From assembly GCA_963931525.1 (NCBI GenBank), contig OZ007023.1, positions 1,612,001 through 1,676,000 on the forward strand: a stretch of DNA of 64,000 bases. Reading direction: 5' to 3'. How positions within the stretch are numbered: the stretch's first letter is position 1; each line of letters opens with the position of its first letter. Shown here one piece after another: positions 31,732 to 39,351 of this stretch. The translations under genes were made by a program, and so were the position numbers. The notes under the pieces are model-generated. The model saw only the letters and a program-made list of their open reading frames with translations. It was not told where the DNA came from and ran no database searches. Source of the DNA: Fimenecus sp900545625 (GTDB taxonomy: Bacteria > Bacillota > Clostridia > Oscillospirales > Acutalibacteraceae).

Positions 31732-32625
31732 CTATGCCGCACCCTGCACCAAAAGATCCTCATAGGCGGTGTCAAATCCATCAACCGCTCCGTCACCGTT
31801 GACGTCCATGCGGAAATGCGTTTCCTCCGAAAGCGCCGCGCGCACTGCCGATTGTACGGCGATTTGCTCGCGGTCAGCGGAATCCACATCATTATCCGCG
31901 TCCACATCCCCCTTCAACACGATCACAACTGAAAAGTAAACCCGATTTTTCCCGCTGCGCACGGTAACGGTTGTTGTTCCCGGAATATCGGACTGGAACC
32001 CACTTATGGCATATTCCGACAGCACCTCCTGCGCGCCGCCGGAGTAAGTGGCAGTTACGCGCAGACCATCTGTATTCAGAGTATCCCCGCAAAAATAGAA
32101 TTTTTGTGTCGGTGCGCTTTCCAACGTTAGCGAGGTCTGAGAAATGTCGATATAAACCGGATCTGCGGTAAGGCCCTCGATTGGATTATCGCTGGTATCG
32201 ATGGCTTCGCGTACCTCTAAAGAAAACTCTGCCGTGCCGACCGCACCCTCCGCGATTTGGAAAACGATTTCACAAAACGGTTCATCATTGGTCAGGTTAT
32301 CCTCTGCAGCAGTCACAAAAGCGATCGCTATGCTTCCGTTCCCAGTAGGTTCCGCCAAAGCTATACCACCGCAGTCGGAGACCGTGCTGCTGTCAAATCG
32401 CAAAAGCGTATCGTCATAATGCAGCAGAAGCGAAAAGCCGCCAAAATTTCTGTTTTCCTCCGCGTAAACGCGCAGCCGCACGATCCCGCCGTCTTCAACA
32501 GCGCCCACAGAAAGGGAAAAACCGTTGTCCACCGCGCCAGAGGGCAAAAGGCAGACAAAACACAAAACCAGAATACAAAGAAAAAAAGCGGTAAACGCTG
32601 CAAAACCTTTCCGAAAACGCGCCAT
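31732..32625 (-). CDS. secreted protein with cohesin-like, Ig-like and dockerin-like domains
   Basis: This 297-residue protein has a signal peptide (about 1-32). A cohesin-like beta-sandwich spans about 35-160 (FGGFSLLLHYDDTLLRFDS, EIVFQIAEGAVGTAEFSL), and a bacterial Ig-like module about 175-240 (NTDGLRVTATYSGG, PGTTTVTVRSG). The C-terminal dockerin-like pair has two EF-hand calcium loops (DVDADNDVDSAD and DVNGDGAVDGFD) at about 242-290. Cohesins and dockerins build cellulosome-type complexes, but single proteins carrying both also occur outside cellulosomes. There is no enzyme domain. ATG 32625 has AGGAG eight nt upstream; it follows the dCMP deaminase gene by 32 nt. Confidence 0.75.
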   Translation of the reverse strand: MARFRKGFAAFTAFFLCILVLCFVCLLPSGAVDNGFSLSVGAVEDGGIVRLRVYAEENRNFGGFSLLLHYDDTLLRFDSSTVSDCGGIALAEPTGNGSIAIAFVTAAEDNLTNDEPFCEIVFQIAEGAVGTAEFSLEVREAIDTSDNPIEGLTADPVYIDISQTSLTLESAPTQKFYFCGDTLNTDGLRVTATYSGGAQEVLSEYAISGFQSDIPGTTTVTVRSGKNRVYFSVVIVLKGDVDADNDVDSADREQIAVQSAVRAALSEETHFRMDVNGDGAVDGFDTAYEDLLVQGAA

Positions 32626-32657
32626 GATTACTTCTCCTACGCTGCTGAATTTAAAAA

Positions 32658-33146
32658 TCAATACCCTTTGGCACCGCTCAGGGATTCGTCATCCTCGATC
32701 CATTTCTGCACGTTGATGATGCGGTAATCGTCCTTGGTATCCCGAATGATCACATGCATGATGCCCGCGTTGATAACCTGCCGTTTGCACATGGGGCAGC
32801 TGCTGGCGCTTGCCACATATTCACCGGAGTCGCACTCTTTCCCGACAAGATACAAGGTGCTTCCAAGCATCTCTTTTCGAGAGGCACTGATGATTGCATT
32901 GGCTTCGGCGTGAACGCTGCGGCATAGCTCATACCGCTCACCGCGCGGGACATTGAGCTGCTGACGCACGCAGTAGTTGAGATCGGTGCAGTTTTTCCTG
33001 CCGCGCGGCGCACCATTATATCCCGTCGAGATCACTTCATCGTTTTGCACGATCACGGCGCCAAAGTGGCGGCGCAAACAGGTGCTCCGCTGGGAAACCA
33101 TTTCCGCAAGATCAAGATAGTAATTGATTTTATCCCGTCTCTCCAT
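32658..33146 (-). CDS. dCMP deaminase family protein
   Basis: A zinc deaminase of 162 residues: RHFGAVIVQNDEVISTGYNG near 25, the catalytic HAEANAI near 80 and the second zinc half-site SCPMCKRQVINAG near 117 (usually PCxxC, here CPMC). It probably converts dCMP to dUMP for thymidylate supply; the related ComEB has the same architecture. GGAG lies before the ATG, and a promoter lies directly upstream. The cohesin/dockerin gene follows and may share its transcript. Confidence 0.88.
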   Translation of the reverse strand: MERRDKINYYLDLAEMVSQRSTCLRRHFGAVIVQNDEVISTGYNGAPRGRKNCTDLNYCVRQQLNVPRGERYELCRSVHAEANAIISASRKEMLGSTLYLVGKECDSGEYVASASSCPMCKRQVINAGIMHVIIRDTKDDYRIINVQKWIEDDESLSGAKGY

Positions 33147-33176
33147 GCCTTTTCACTCCCGAAGCCATTTTTTATT

Positions 33177-33205
33177 ATTATAGCATATCTAAGCCTGCGG
33201 CACAA
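33177..33205 (-). promoter_or_regulatory. promoter of the dCMP deaminase gene
   Basis: TTGTGC (33205-33200), 17 nt, perfect TATAAT (33182-33177), lying about 30 nt before the ATG and just after the terminator of the sigma-factor operon. Confidence 0.72.
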
Positions 33206-33225
33206 GCAAAATTTCTCAAATAAGA

Positions 33226-33248
33226 GGGCGTCCTTTAGCAGGACGCCC
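33226..33248 (-). terminator. terminator of the dnaG-rpoD-rpoD operon
   Basis: GGGCGTCC (33226-33233) and GGACGCCC (33241-33248) form an 8-bp GC stem with a 7-nt loop, followed on the minus strand by TCTTATTTG. It begins 8 nt after the second sigma gene. Confidence 0.8.
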
Positions 33249-33256
33249 GTTTGAAA

Positions 33257-34354
33257 TCAGTCCAAATAATCTTTCAGTTTCTTGCTGCGGCTTGGGTGGC
33301 GCAGCTTGCGCAGCGCCTTTGCTTCGATCTGCCGGATGCGCTCGCGCGTGACACCGAACGCGCTGCCAACCTCCTCGAGCGTGCGCGGATGTCCGTCCTC
33401 TAAGCCGAACCGCAGGGAAAGCACCTTGGCTTCCCGCCGCGTCAGCGTTTTGAGCACCTCAGAAAGCTGTTCTTTCAAAAGTGTCATGGACGCTGCATCT
33501 GCGGGCGCCAACGCATCTTCATCCGGGATAAAGTCGCCGAGATGGCTGTCCTCCTCCTCACCGATGGGCGTTTGCAGGGAAACCGGTTCCTGCGAAACGC
33601 GCAGGATCTCACGAACCTTATCCACCGGCATGTTCAGCTCCGCCGCGATCTCCTCTGCCGTCGGATCGCGTCCATTTTTGTGTAGGAGCTGCGTGTTCGT
33701 CTTTTTGACCTTGTTGATCGTTTCGACCATGTGCACGGGGATACGGATGGTACGCGCCTGGTCGGCTATGGCGCGCGTGATCGCCTGACGGATCCACCAC
33801 GTCGCGTAGGTCGAGAATTTGAAACCTTTTGTGTAGTCGAACTTGTCCACGGCTTTAATAAGCCCCAGGTTTCCTTCCTGGATCAGATCGAGGAATTGCA
33901 TGCCGCGCCCGACGTACCGTTTGGCGATGCTTACGACCAAGCGCAGGTTTGCTTCGGCAAGTCGCTGTTTCGCCTGTTGGTCGTTTTCACTGATGCGCAT
34001 GGCAAGCTCAATTTCTTCCTCCGGCGTCAGCAGCGGCACGCGCCCGATCTCCTTGAGATAGACCTTGACAGGATCATCCATGGCGGCCGTTTTGCTTTCC
34101 GACTCGGCGGCAGCTGCCTCCTGCCCTTTGGGCATCTCACTGTCGAAATTCAGATCTTCAAGCGCCGAATCGCCCATATCGTCCACGATTTCGATGTTTT
34201 GCGCTTCAATGGTCTCGTATAGGCGGTCAAGGTCTTCCATATCGACGTCCATTTCCATAATGACCGCGTCGATTTCCTGCGTCGTCAGCTTGCCGGCCGC
34301 TTTTCCCTTCTCCAAAAGCGTCTGCAAAGACGATTTCTTATCATTCTTATCCAT
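33257..34354 (-). CDS. rpoD: primary sigma factor SigA/RpoD, downstream copy
   Basis: A sigma-70 protein of 365 residues. Region 1.1-like N-terminus (GKAAGKLTTQEIDA), regions 1.2-2 (DPVKVYLKEIGRVPLLTPEE; the -10 reading segment YATWWIRQAITRAIADQART), region 3, and region 4.2 helix-turn-helix TLEEVGSAFGVTRERIRQIE. By hand alignment it differs from the upstream copy at about 23 of 365 positions, and residues 67-279 are identical. Differences lie in the first 66 residues and the region 3.2-4 part (TRRE for THRE, SAFG for SEFG). It starts 16 nt after the upstream copy and was probably made by tandem duplication. Confidence 0.95.
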   Translation of the reverse strand: MDKNDKKSSLQTLLEKGKAAGKLTTQEIDAVIMEMDVDMEDLDRLYETIEAQNIEIVDDMGDSALEDLNFDSEMPKGQEAAAAESESKTAAMDDPVKVYLKEIGRVPLLTPEEEIELAMRISENDQQAKQRLAEANLRLVVSIAKRYVGRGMQFLDLIQEGNLGLIKAVDKFDYTKGFKFSTYATWWIRQAITRAIADQARTIRIPVHMVETINKVKKTNTQLLHKNGRDPTAEEIAAELNMPVDKVREILRVSQEPVSLQTPIGEEEDSHLGDFIPDEDALAPADAASMTLLKEQLSEVLKTLTRREAKVLSLRFGLEDGHPRTLEEVGSAFGVTRERIRQIEAKALRKLRHPSRSKKLKDYLD

Positions 34355-34370
34355 ATAAGCTCCTTACACC

Positions 34371-35477
34371 TTATGTAAAATTATCCACATAATCTTTTAA
34401 CTTCTTGCTTCGTGTCGGATGGCGCAGCTTGCGCAGCGCCTTTGCTTCGATCTGCCGGATGCGTTCACGCGTGACGCCGAATTCGCTGCCGACCTCCTCG
34501 AGCGTGCGCGGATGACCGTCCTCTAAGCCGAACCGCAGGGAAAGCACCTTGGCTTCCCGATGCGTCAGGGTTTTTAAGACTTCGGAAAGCTGTTCTTTCA
34601 AGAGCATACGCGAGGCGGCGTCCTCAGGCGCCAGCGCTTCTTCGTCCGGGATAAAGTCCCCGAGATGGCTGTCTTCCTCCTCACCTATGGGCGTTTGCAG
34701 GGAAACGGGCTCCTGCGAGACACGAAGGATCTCACGTACCTTATCCACAGGCATATTCAGCTCTGCAGCGATCTCCTCCGCCGTCGGGTCACGCCCGTTT
34801 TTATGCAGCAGCTGCGTGTTCGTCTTTTTGACCTTGTTGATCGTTTCGACCATGTGCACGGGGATACGGATGGTACGCGCTTGATCGGCGATGGCTCGCG
34901 TGATTGCCTGACGGATCCACCACGTGGCGTAGGTCGAGAATTTGAACCCCTTTGTATAGTCAAACTTGTCCACGGCTTTAATAAGCCCTAAATTCCCCTC
35001 CTGGATCAGGTCAAGGAACTGCATGCCGCGCCCGACGTACCGTTTTGCAATGCTTACAACCAGTCGAAGGTTCGCCTCCGCAAGACGCTGTTTCGCCTGC
35101 TGATCGTTTTCACTGATGCGCATGGCAAGCTCAATTTCTTCCTCCGGCGTCAGCAGCGGCACGCGCCCGATCTCCTTGAGATAGACCTTGACGGGGTCGT
35201 CCATGGCGGCTGTTTTGCTTTCCGACTCAGCGGCGGCTGCCTCCTGCCCTTTGGGCATCTCACTGTCGAAATTCAGATCATCCAGCAACGAATCGCCCAT
35301 GTCATCTACGATTTCGATATTCTGTGCCTCAATGGTCTCATACAGGCGGTCAAGCTCCTCCATATCGAAATCCATTTCCAATATGGCGGCGTCGATCTCC
35401 TGCGTGGTCAGTTTGCCGGCAGCCTTTCCTTTTTCCACAAGCGCGGTGACCGCCGACTTTTTATTCGTGTTCTCCAT
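34371..35477 (-). CDS. rpoD: primary sigma factor SigA/RpoD, dnaG-proximal copy
   Basis: A sigma-70 protein of 368 residues with full regions 1.1 to 4, including the conserved ATWWIRQAITRAIADQARTI of region 2.4-3 and VTRERIRQIEAKALRKLRHP of region 4.2. The C-terminus ends DYVDNFT, three residues longer than the second copy. It sits 33 nt after dnaG, the usual place of the housekeeping sigma gene in Bacillota, so this is probably the ancestral copy. Both copies keep the residues expected for recognition of TTGACA/TATAAT, consistent with the many such promoters in this window. Confidence 0.96.
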   Translation of the reverse strand: MENTNKKSAVTALVEKGKAAGKLTTQEIDAAILEMDFDMEELDRLYETIEAQNIEIVDDMGDSLLDDLNFDSEMPKGQEAAAAESESKTAAMDDPVKVYLKEIGRVPLLTPEEEIELAMRISENDQQAKQRLAEANLRLVVSIAKRYVGRGMQFLDLIQEGNLGLIKAVDKFDYTKGFKFSTYATWWIRQAITRAIADQARTIRIPVHMVETINKVKKTNTQLLHKNGRDPTAEEIAAELNMPVDKVREILRVSQEPVSLQTPIGEEEDSHLGDFIPDEEALAPEDAASRMLLKEQLSEVLKTLTHREAKVLSLRFGLEDGHPRTLEEVGSEFGVTRERIRQIEAKALRKLRHPTRSKKLKDYVDNFT

Positions 35478-35510
35478 GTTCTTTCCTCACACTAATCATA
35501 AGCTCCGAAA

Positions 35511-37277
35511 TCAGTTCGGGCGAAAAAGCTTTAAGAAATCGGCATCCGAAAGCGCCGCCGGGTTTTCAAGCCCCGCCTTTGCCTTTTCCTGCGCCAGAAC
35601 ACGGATGCAATCCTGGCATTCTTCTATTGTGTCGGCAAGATTCGGAATGAGGGTCTGGATCGCGGCGACAGCGCTTTTTTCCTCAGCTGTAAAGGAATCT
35701 TCCAGCATGGAAAGTGAAAAATTCCCGTATTGCGAAATACAGCCGGTTACGGCTTCAAACACCCGTGCATTGAACGCTGTCACGAAGCTTTCGGCAGTAA
35801 CTTCTTCCTTAATTTGACTGAAAAACTCCGGATTATGCATAAAAGACGCCAACAGCGTTTCTTCGGCTTTTGCGGCGCGCAAATGCTTTGCACGCTCGGG
35901 GTTTACCGTATCCACCGCTTTTTGCGCAGGGGCGGAAAGCTCGCGGATGTCCCGCAGCCGATTTTTGGCTTTGCGTTTTGCGTTGCCGCTGCGAATCGTT
36001 TTTGTCCTTGACAGGATCGCATCTTTGGCGACAGAAGTTTCATCGGCAAGCCGTGCGGCGTAAATATCGCGCTCCACGGGGCTTGCAACATCGGCAAGCA
36101 CCTGGCAGGCATCCTCCAAAAAAGAAGCTTTCCCGTCCGACGTGGAAACGTCGTGCGCAGAACGTGCCTGTAAAATACGGTATTCCACATCGTTTGTCGC
36201 ATCATTCAACAGCGCACGGAACCGTTCGGGACCGTATTTCTTAATAATCTCGTCAGGATCTTTGCCGCCCTGCAAACGGATGACCTTTACATGGAGCGAT
36301 GTTTTTTCAAAAACGGAAAGCAAGCGGCGTACCGTCTTTTGCCCGGGCTCGTCGTTGTCGTAGCAAAGCAGGACTTCCGAAGTGTACCGAGACAACAGCG
36401 ACACCTGCTGCTCACTCAGCGCCGTGCCCAAGCCTGCAACGGCGTTGTCAAAACCCGCCTGGTGGAGCGCTACCACGTCCATATTGCCCTCGCACAAGAT
36501 CAGATTTCCGGCTTTGGACTTACGTGCGAAATTCAAGGCAAACAGGTTTTCACCTTTTTTGTAGATCAGCGTATCGCTTGTATTAACGTACTTGCGCGGC
36601 GTGCCGCTGACAAGCGCACGCCCGCTGAAAGCCAAAACATTACCGCGCAGATCTATGATCGGGAACATAACGCGTTCAGAGAAAGCATCATAATAGCTTT
36701 TGGAGCCGCCGCGCTCACGCATACGCAGCAAATTGGCTTCATACAGTTCACGATCGGAGAATCCCGCATGGTTTAAGTAACTGCGCAGGTTTTCCCAACC
36801 GGCTGGCGCAAATCCAAGCCCGAATTTTCGAATTGTTTTATCCGTTAACCCGCGTTCGTGAAAATAGGCAAGCCCCGCCTCACCCAAAGGAGAATACAGG
36901 GTATTGTGAAAATAGCGCGCGGCAAGGCGGTTCGCCTCAAACATCCTGCGTCGCTTTTCATATAGTCCCGCGTCATAACCGCTGTCCTGCGGAACGGCCA
37001 GCCCGACACGATCCGCAAGCAAACGAACCGCCTCGGTGTAATCTAAATTTTCGATATTTTTAATAAAGGTGATCACATCGCCGCCGTTACCGCAGCCGAA
37101 GCAATAATACGACTGTGTTTCGGGGTAAACGGTGAAGGACGGCGTTTTCTCGTTGTGAAACGGACAAAGCCCCGTTAAGATTCGTCCGCGGCGTTTAAGG
37201 GTCACATAAGACGACGCCACGGACTCCATATCTGCACGCGTGCGAAGCTCCGACAGAAAATCCTCCGAAAAAGCCAT
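35511..37277 (-). CDS. dnaG: DNA primase
   Basis: A 588-residue primase that makes RNA primers at the fork. The N-terminal CHC2 zinc ribbon CPFHNEKTPSF with YYCFGCGNGGD lies at about 38-65. The catalytic core and Toprim domain follow, with LILCEGNMDVVALHQAGFDN near 260 and a CYDNDEPGQ acidic pair near 308. The C-terminal helicase-binding region from about 440 is poorly conserved, as usual. ATG 37277 has GAGGTGA five nt upstream; GTG 37286 lies within that motif. It is the first of the dnaG-rpoD-rpoD block and follows dgt by 30 nt. Confidence 0.95.
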   Translation of the reverse strand: MAFSEDFLSELRTRADMESVASSYVTLKRRGRILTGLCPFHNEKTPSFTVYPETQSYYCFGCGNGGDVITFIKNIENLDYTEAVRLLADRVGLAVPQDSGYDAGLYEKRRRMFEANRLAARYFHNTLYSPLGEAGLAYFHERGLTDKTIRKFGLGFAPAGWENLRSYLNHAGFSDRELYEANLLRMRERGGSKSYYDAFSERVMFPIIDLRGNVLAFSGRALVSGTPRKYVNTSDTLIYKKGENLFALNFARKSKAGNLILCEGNMDVVALHQAGFDNAVAGLGTALSEQQVSLLSRYTSEVLLCYDNDEPGQKTVRRLLSVFEKTSLHVKVIRLQGGKDPDEIIKKYGPERFRALLNDATNDVEYRILQARSAHDVSTSDGKASFLEDACQVLADVASPVERDIYAARLADETSVAKDAILSRTKTIRSGNAKRKAKNRLRDIRELSAPAQKAVDTVNPERAKHLRAAKAEETLLASFMHNPEFFSQIKEEVTAESFVTAFNARVFEAVTGCISQYGNFSLSMLEDSFTAEEKSAVAAIQTLIPNLADTIEECQDCIRVLAQEKAKAGLENPAALSDADFLKLFRPN

Positions 37278-37307
37278 GGCCGTCACCTCTTTTCCAAATC
37301 AACAAAA

Positions 37308-38321
37308 TCAGCCGAGACCCTTTTCCAGCCAAGCGGTCGGAATAAACAAGCGCTGATACACGCTTAACACATAGCTGTCCGACATGCTGGCAACATAATC
37401 GCACGCCGCGCGTGCAGCACCCTCTTCGATGACCGTCTGCCAGCAGGATGACGGCATGAGGTTCGGATTCTCCGAAAAATATGTATACAGGCTCTTGATC
37501 AATGCTTCTGCCTTTTTTTCTTCGCCTTTGCAGACGGGGTTCGTATACACGTTTTTGAACATAAAGCGGTTGAGCTCGGAAAGCGCCTGTTCCACATCGA
37601 GCGCCATAGCGATCGTGTCCGTACTGTTGTCGATGACGGAACGCACCAGCGTGTCGATGCGCTTGGATTTGCTTTCGCCGAGCGTTGTGCGCACGTCCAG
37701 CGGAATGTCGCTTTCCGCCATGACGCCTGCACGCACCGCGTCGTCAATATCGTGGTTTAAATAGGCGATCTTATCCGCCAAGCGGACAATGCGGCCTTCC
37801 AGTGTAACAGCCTGCTCGCCGGTCGTATGGCGAACAATGCCGTCGCGTACTTCAAAGGTCAGATTTAAGCCCCTGCCGCCTTTTTCGAGCTTGTCCACCA
37901 CGCGCAGACTGTGTTCATAATGGCGAAAACCGCCGTCGTATATTTCGTTCAGCGCGCGTTCACCCGCGTGACCGAACGGCGTATGCCCAAGGTCATGTCC
38001 AAGCGCGATCGCTTCGGTCAGATCTTCGTTTAAGCGCAGTGCACGCGCGATCGTGCGCGCAATTTGGGAAACCTCCAGCGTGTGTGTCAAGCGGGTGCGA
38101 TAATGATCGCCCTCGGGAGAAAGGAATACCTGCGTTTTGTGCTTGAGCCTGCGAAATGCGTTGCAATGAAGGATCCTATCCCGATCGCGCTGAAACGCTG
38201 TTCGAATATCACATTCCGGCTCTTTACGCAGTCTGCCGCGCGTATTTGCACAATGACAGGCGTTCTCGGAAAGCGTAAGTTCTTCGATTTCCAGCGTTCT
38301 TTCCCGAATGGATTTCGCCAA
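37308..38321 (-). CDS. dgt: deoxyguanosinetriphosphate triphosphohydrolase-like HD protein
   Basis: An HD-domain dNTPase of 337 residues that would split dNTPs into nucleoside and triphosphate. It has FQRDRDRILHCNAFRRLKHKT, the first metal His in RLTHTLEVSQIAR, and the HD pair with helper motif ALGHDLGHTPFGHAGE near 125. The frame is open 57 codons further upstream, but TTG 38321 lies eight nt after AAGGAGG and gives the usual family N-terminus (AKSIRERTLEIEEL). It is often encoded before dnaG in Clostridia, as here. Confidence 0.9.
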   Translation of the reverse strand: MAKSIRERTLEIEELTLSENACHCANTRGRLRKEPECDIRTAFQRDRDRILHCNAFRRLKHKTQVFLSPEGDHYRTRLTHTLEVSQIARTIARALRLNEDLTEAIALGHDLGHTPFGHAGERALNEIYDGGFRHYEHSLRVVDKLEKGGRGLNLTFEVRDGIVRHTTGEQAVTLEGRIVRLADKIAYLNHDIDDAVRAGVMAESDIPLDVRTTLGESKSKRIDTLVRSVIDNSTDTIAMALDVEQALSELNRFMFKNVYTNPVCKGEEKKAEALIKSLYTYFSENPNLMPSSCWQTVIEEGAARAACDYVASMSDSYVLSVYQRLFIPTAWLEKGLG

Positions 38322-38379
38322 GCACACGACCTCCTTAAAGTCATCTGTTTCTTTATACGCAAAAAAGAGAACATTCCCT

Positions 38380-39003
38380 TTATTTTTCGGCAAATTTTTC
38401 GCCGATTTTTTCAAGCCTAACCTTTCCTGCAGAAAGGTCGAAAACTTTTTCATAAAGCAGGGGCGCTTTTTCCCCGGGCAGGACGATCTCAAGCGTTACA
38501 TCCTCAGCAAAATCAGTTTTGGTCACCTTGGCGTCAAAGCTCTCCAGCAGCTTCATAAGCTTTCCGTGAAAAGCATACTCCACCCGTGCGCGAAAGAGCG
38601 TCTGGCGCTCCATTAAAACGATTTTACCCGCTTCTAAAGCCAAATGCGCCGTATGAGAATAAGCGCGTACAAGTCCCCCGCCGCCGAGCAGAATGCCGCC
38701 GAAATAGCGTGTAACGACGACGACGGCATCCTGAACGTCCGCTTTTTCTAAAACATCTAAAACAGGAACGCCTGCCGTGCCCTGCGGTTCGCCGTCATCG
38801 CTGTACCGCTTCACGCCGCCGGCTCTGAGCCGATAGGCAAACACATTGTGCCGCGCGTCGCGATGCTGACGGCGGATCTCCGCGATAAATGCCTGCGCCT
38901 GTAATTCATCTCTGACGGGTGCAACCGCGCCGATGAAGCGCGACCGCTTTTCCGTGAATTCTGCAACGGCGTTTTGATGTACGGTTTTATAGGTTTCGCT
39001 CAC
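38380..39003 (-). CDS. YigZ/IMPACT family protein
   Basis: A two-domain protein of 207 residues: the N-terminal IMPACT fold with EKRSRFIGAVAPV, KRYSDDGEPQGTAGVPVLDV and VVVTRYFGGILLGGGGLVRAY, followed by a small ferredoxin-like C-terminal domain. Eukaryotic IMPACT regulates GCN2; the bacterial role is unknown, perhaps ribosome-linked. GTG 39003 is chosen because GGGGTGA precedes it; the ten upstream codons lie over the rpmE terminator. Confidence 0.88.
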   Translation of the reverse strand: MSETYKTVHQNAVAEFTEKRSRFIGAVAPVRDELQAQAFIAEIRRQHRDARHNVFAYRLRAGGVKRYSDDGEPQGTAGVPVLDVLEKADVQDAVVVVTRYFGGILLGGGGLVRAYSHTAHLALEAGKIVLMERQTLFRARVEYAFHGKLMKLLESFDAKVTKTDFAEDVTLEIVLPGEKAPLLYEKVFDLSAGKVRLEKIGEKFAEK

Positions 39004-39019
39004 AAGGTCACCCCAAAGA

Positions 39020-39049
39020 AAAAAGCGGCACAAACCTGCACCGCTTTTT
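39020..39049 (-). terminator. terminator of rpmE
   Basis: AAAAAGCGG (39020-39028) pairs with CCGCTTTTT (39041-39049), and on the minus strand is followed by TTTTTTCTTT. It ends next to the ribosome binding site of the downstream yigZ gene, so yigZ expression from the rpmE promoter would depend on read-through. Confidence 0.8.
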
Positions 39050-39051
39050 GC

Positions 39052-39261
39052 TTATTTCTTTGCGTCCAGATTGAATCTTCTGTTGAAGCGATCCACACGC
39101 CCGCCGGTATCTACAAGCTTTTGCTTGCCGGTGAAGAAAGGATGGCATTTGGAACAAATGTCCACGCGCAGCTCCGATTTCGTGGAGCGGGTCTCAAATT
39201 CATTGCCGCAGGCGCATTTCACAGTCGCGGTTTTGTATTCGGGATGAACACCCTGTTTCAT
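39052..39261 (-). CDS. rpmE: 50S ribosomal protein L31, zinc-binding type
   Basis: A protein of 69 residues: MKQGVHPEYKTATVKCACGNEFETRS and a second zinc half-site CSKCHPFFTGKQK, so this is the C-plus form with four cysteines, then the basic tail VDRFNRRF. Of two ATGs, 39261 is six nt from GAGGTGA while 39267 overlaps it, so the shorter form is taken. It has its own promoter and terminator. Confidence 0.95.
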   Translation of the reverse strand: MKQGVHPEYKTATVKCACGNEFETRSTKSELRVDICSKCHPFFTGKQKLVDTGGRVDRFNRRFNLDAKK

Positions 39262-39303
39262 TTTCATTCACCTCTTTCGGGATTCCATCAAATCAGCATA
39301 GGG

Positions 39304-39332
39304 ATTTTACCACAATGCCGAAAAAAAAGCAA
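39304..39332 (-). promoter_or_regulatory. promoter of rpmE
   Basis: TTGCTT (39332-39327), 17 nt, TAAAAT (39309-39304) with TGG before the -10. The A/T stem-loop just upstream (AAAAAAG/CTTTTTT around 39321-39342) may be a weak terminator for addA and overlaps the -35. Confidence 0.72.
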
Positions 39333-39351
39333 GCCCTTTTTTCTAAAAGCG

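Noticed and set aside
38399..38427. Hairpin followed by T run on the plus strand
   Set aside because: It lies within the yigZ coding end, and no plus-strand gene precedes it; the symmetry comes from codons near the C-terminus.
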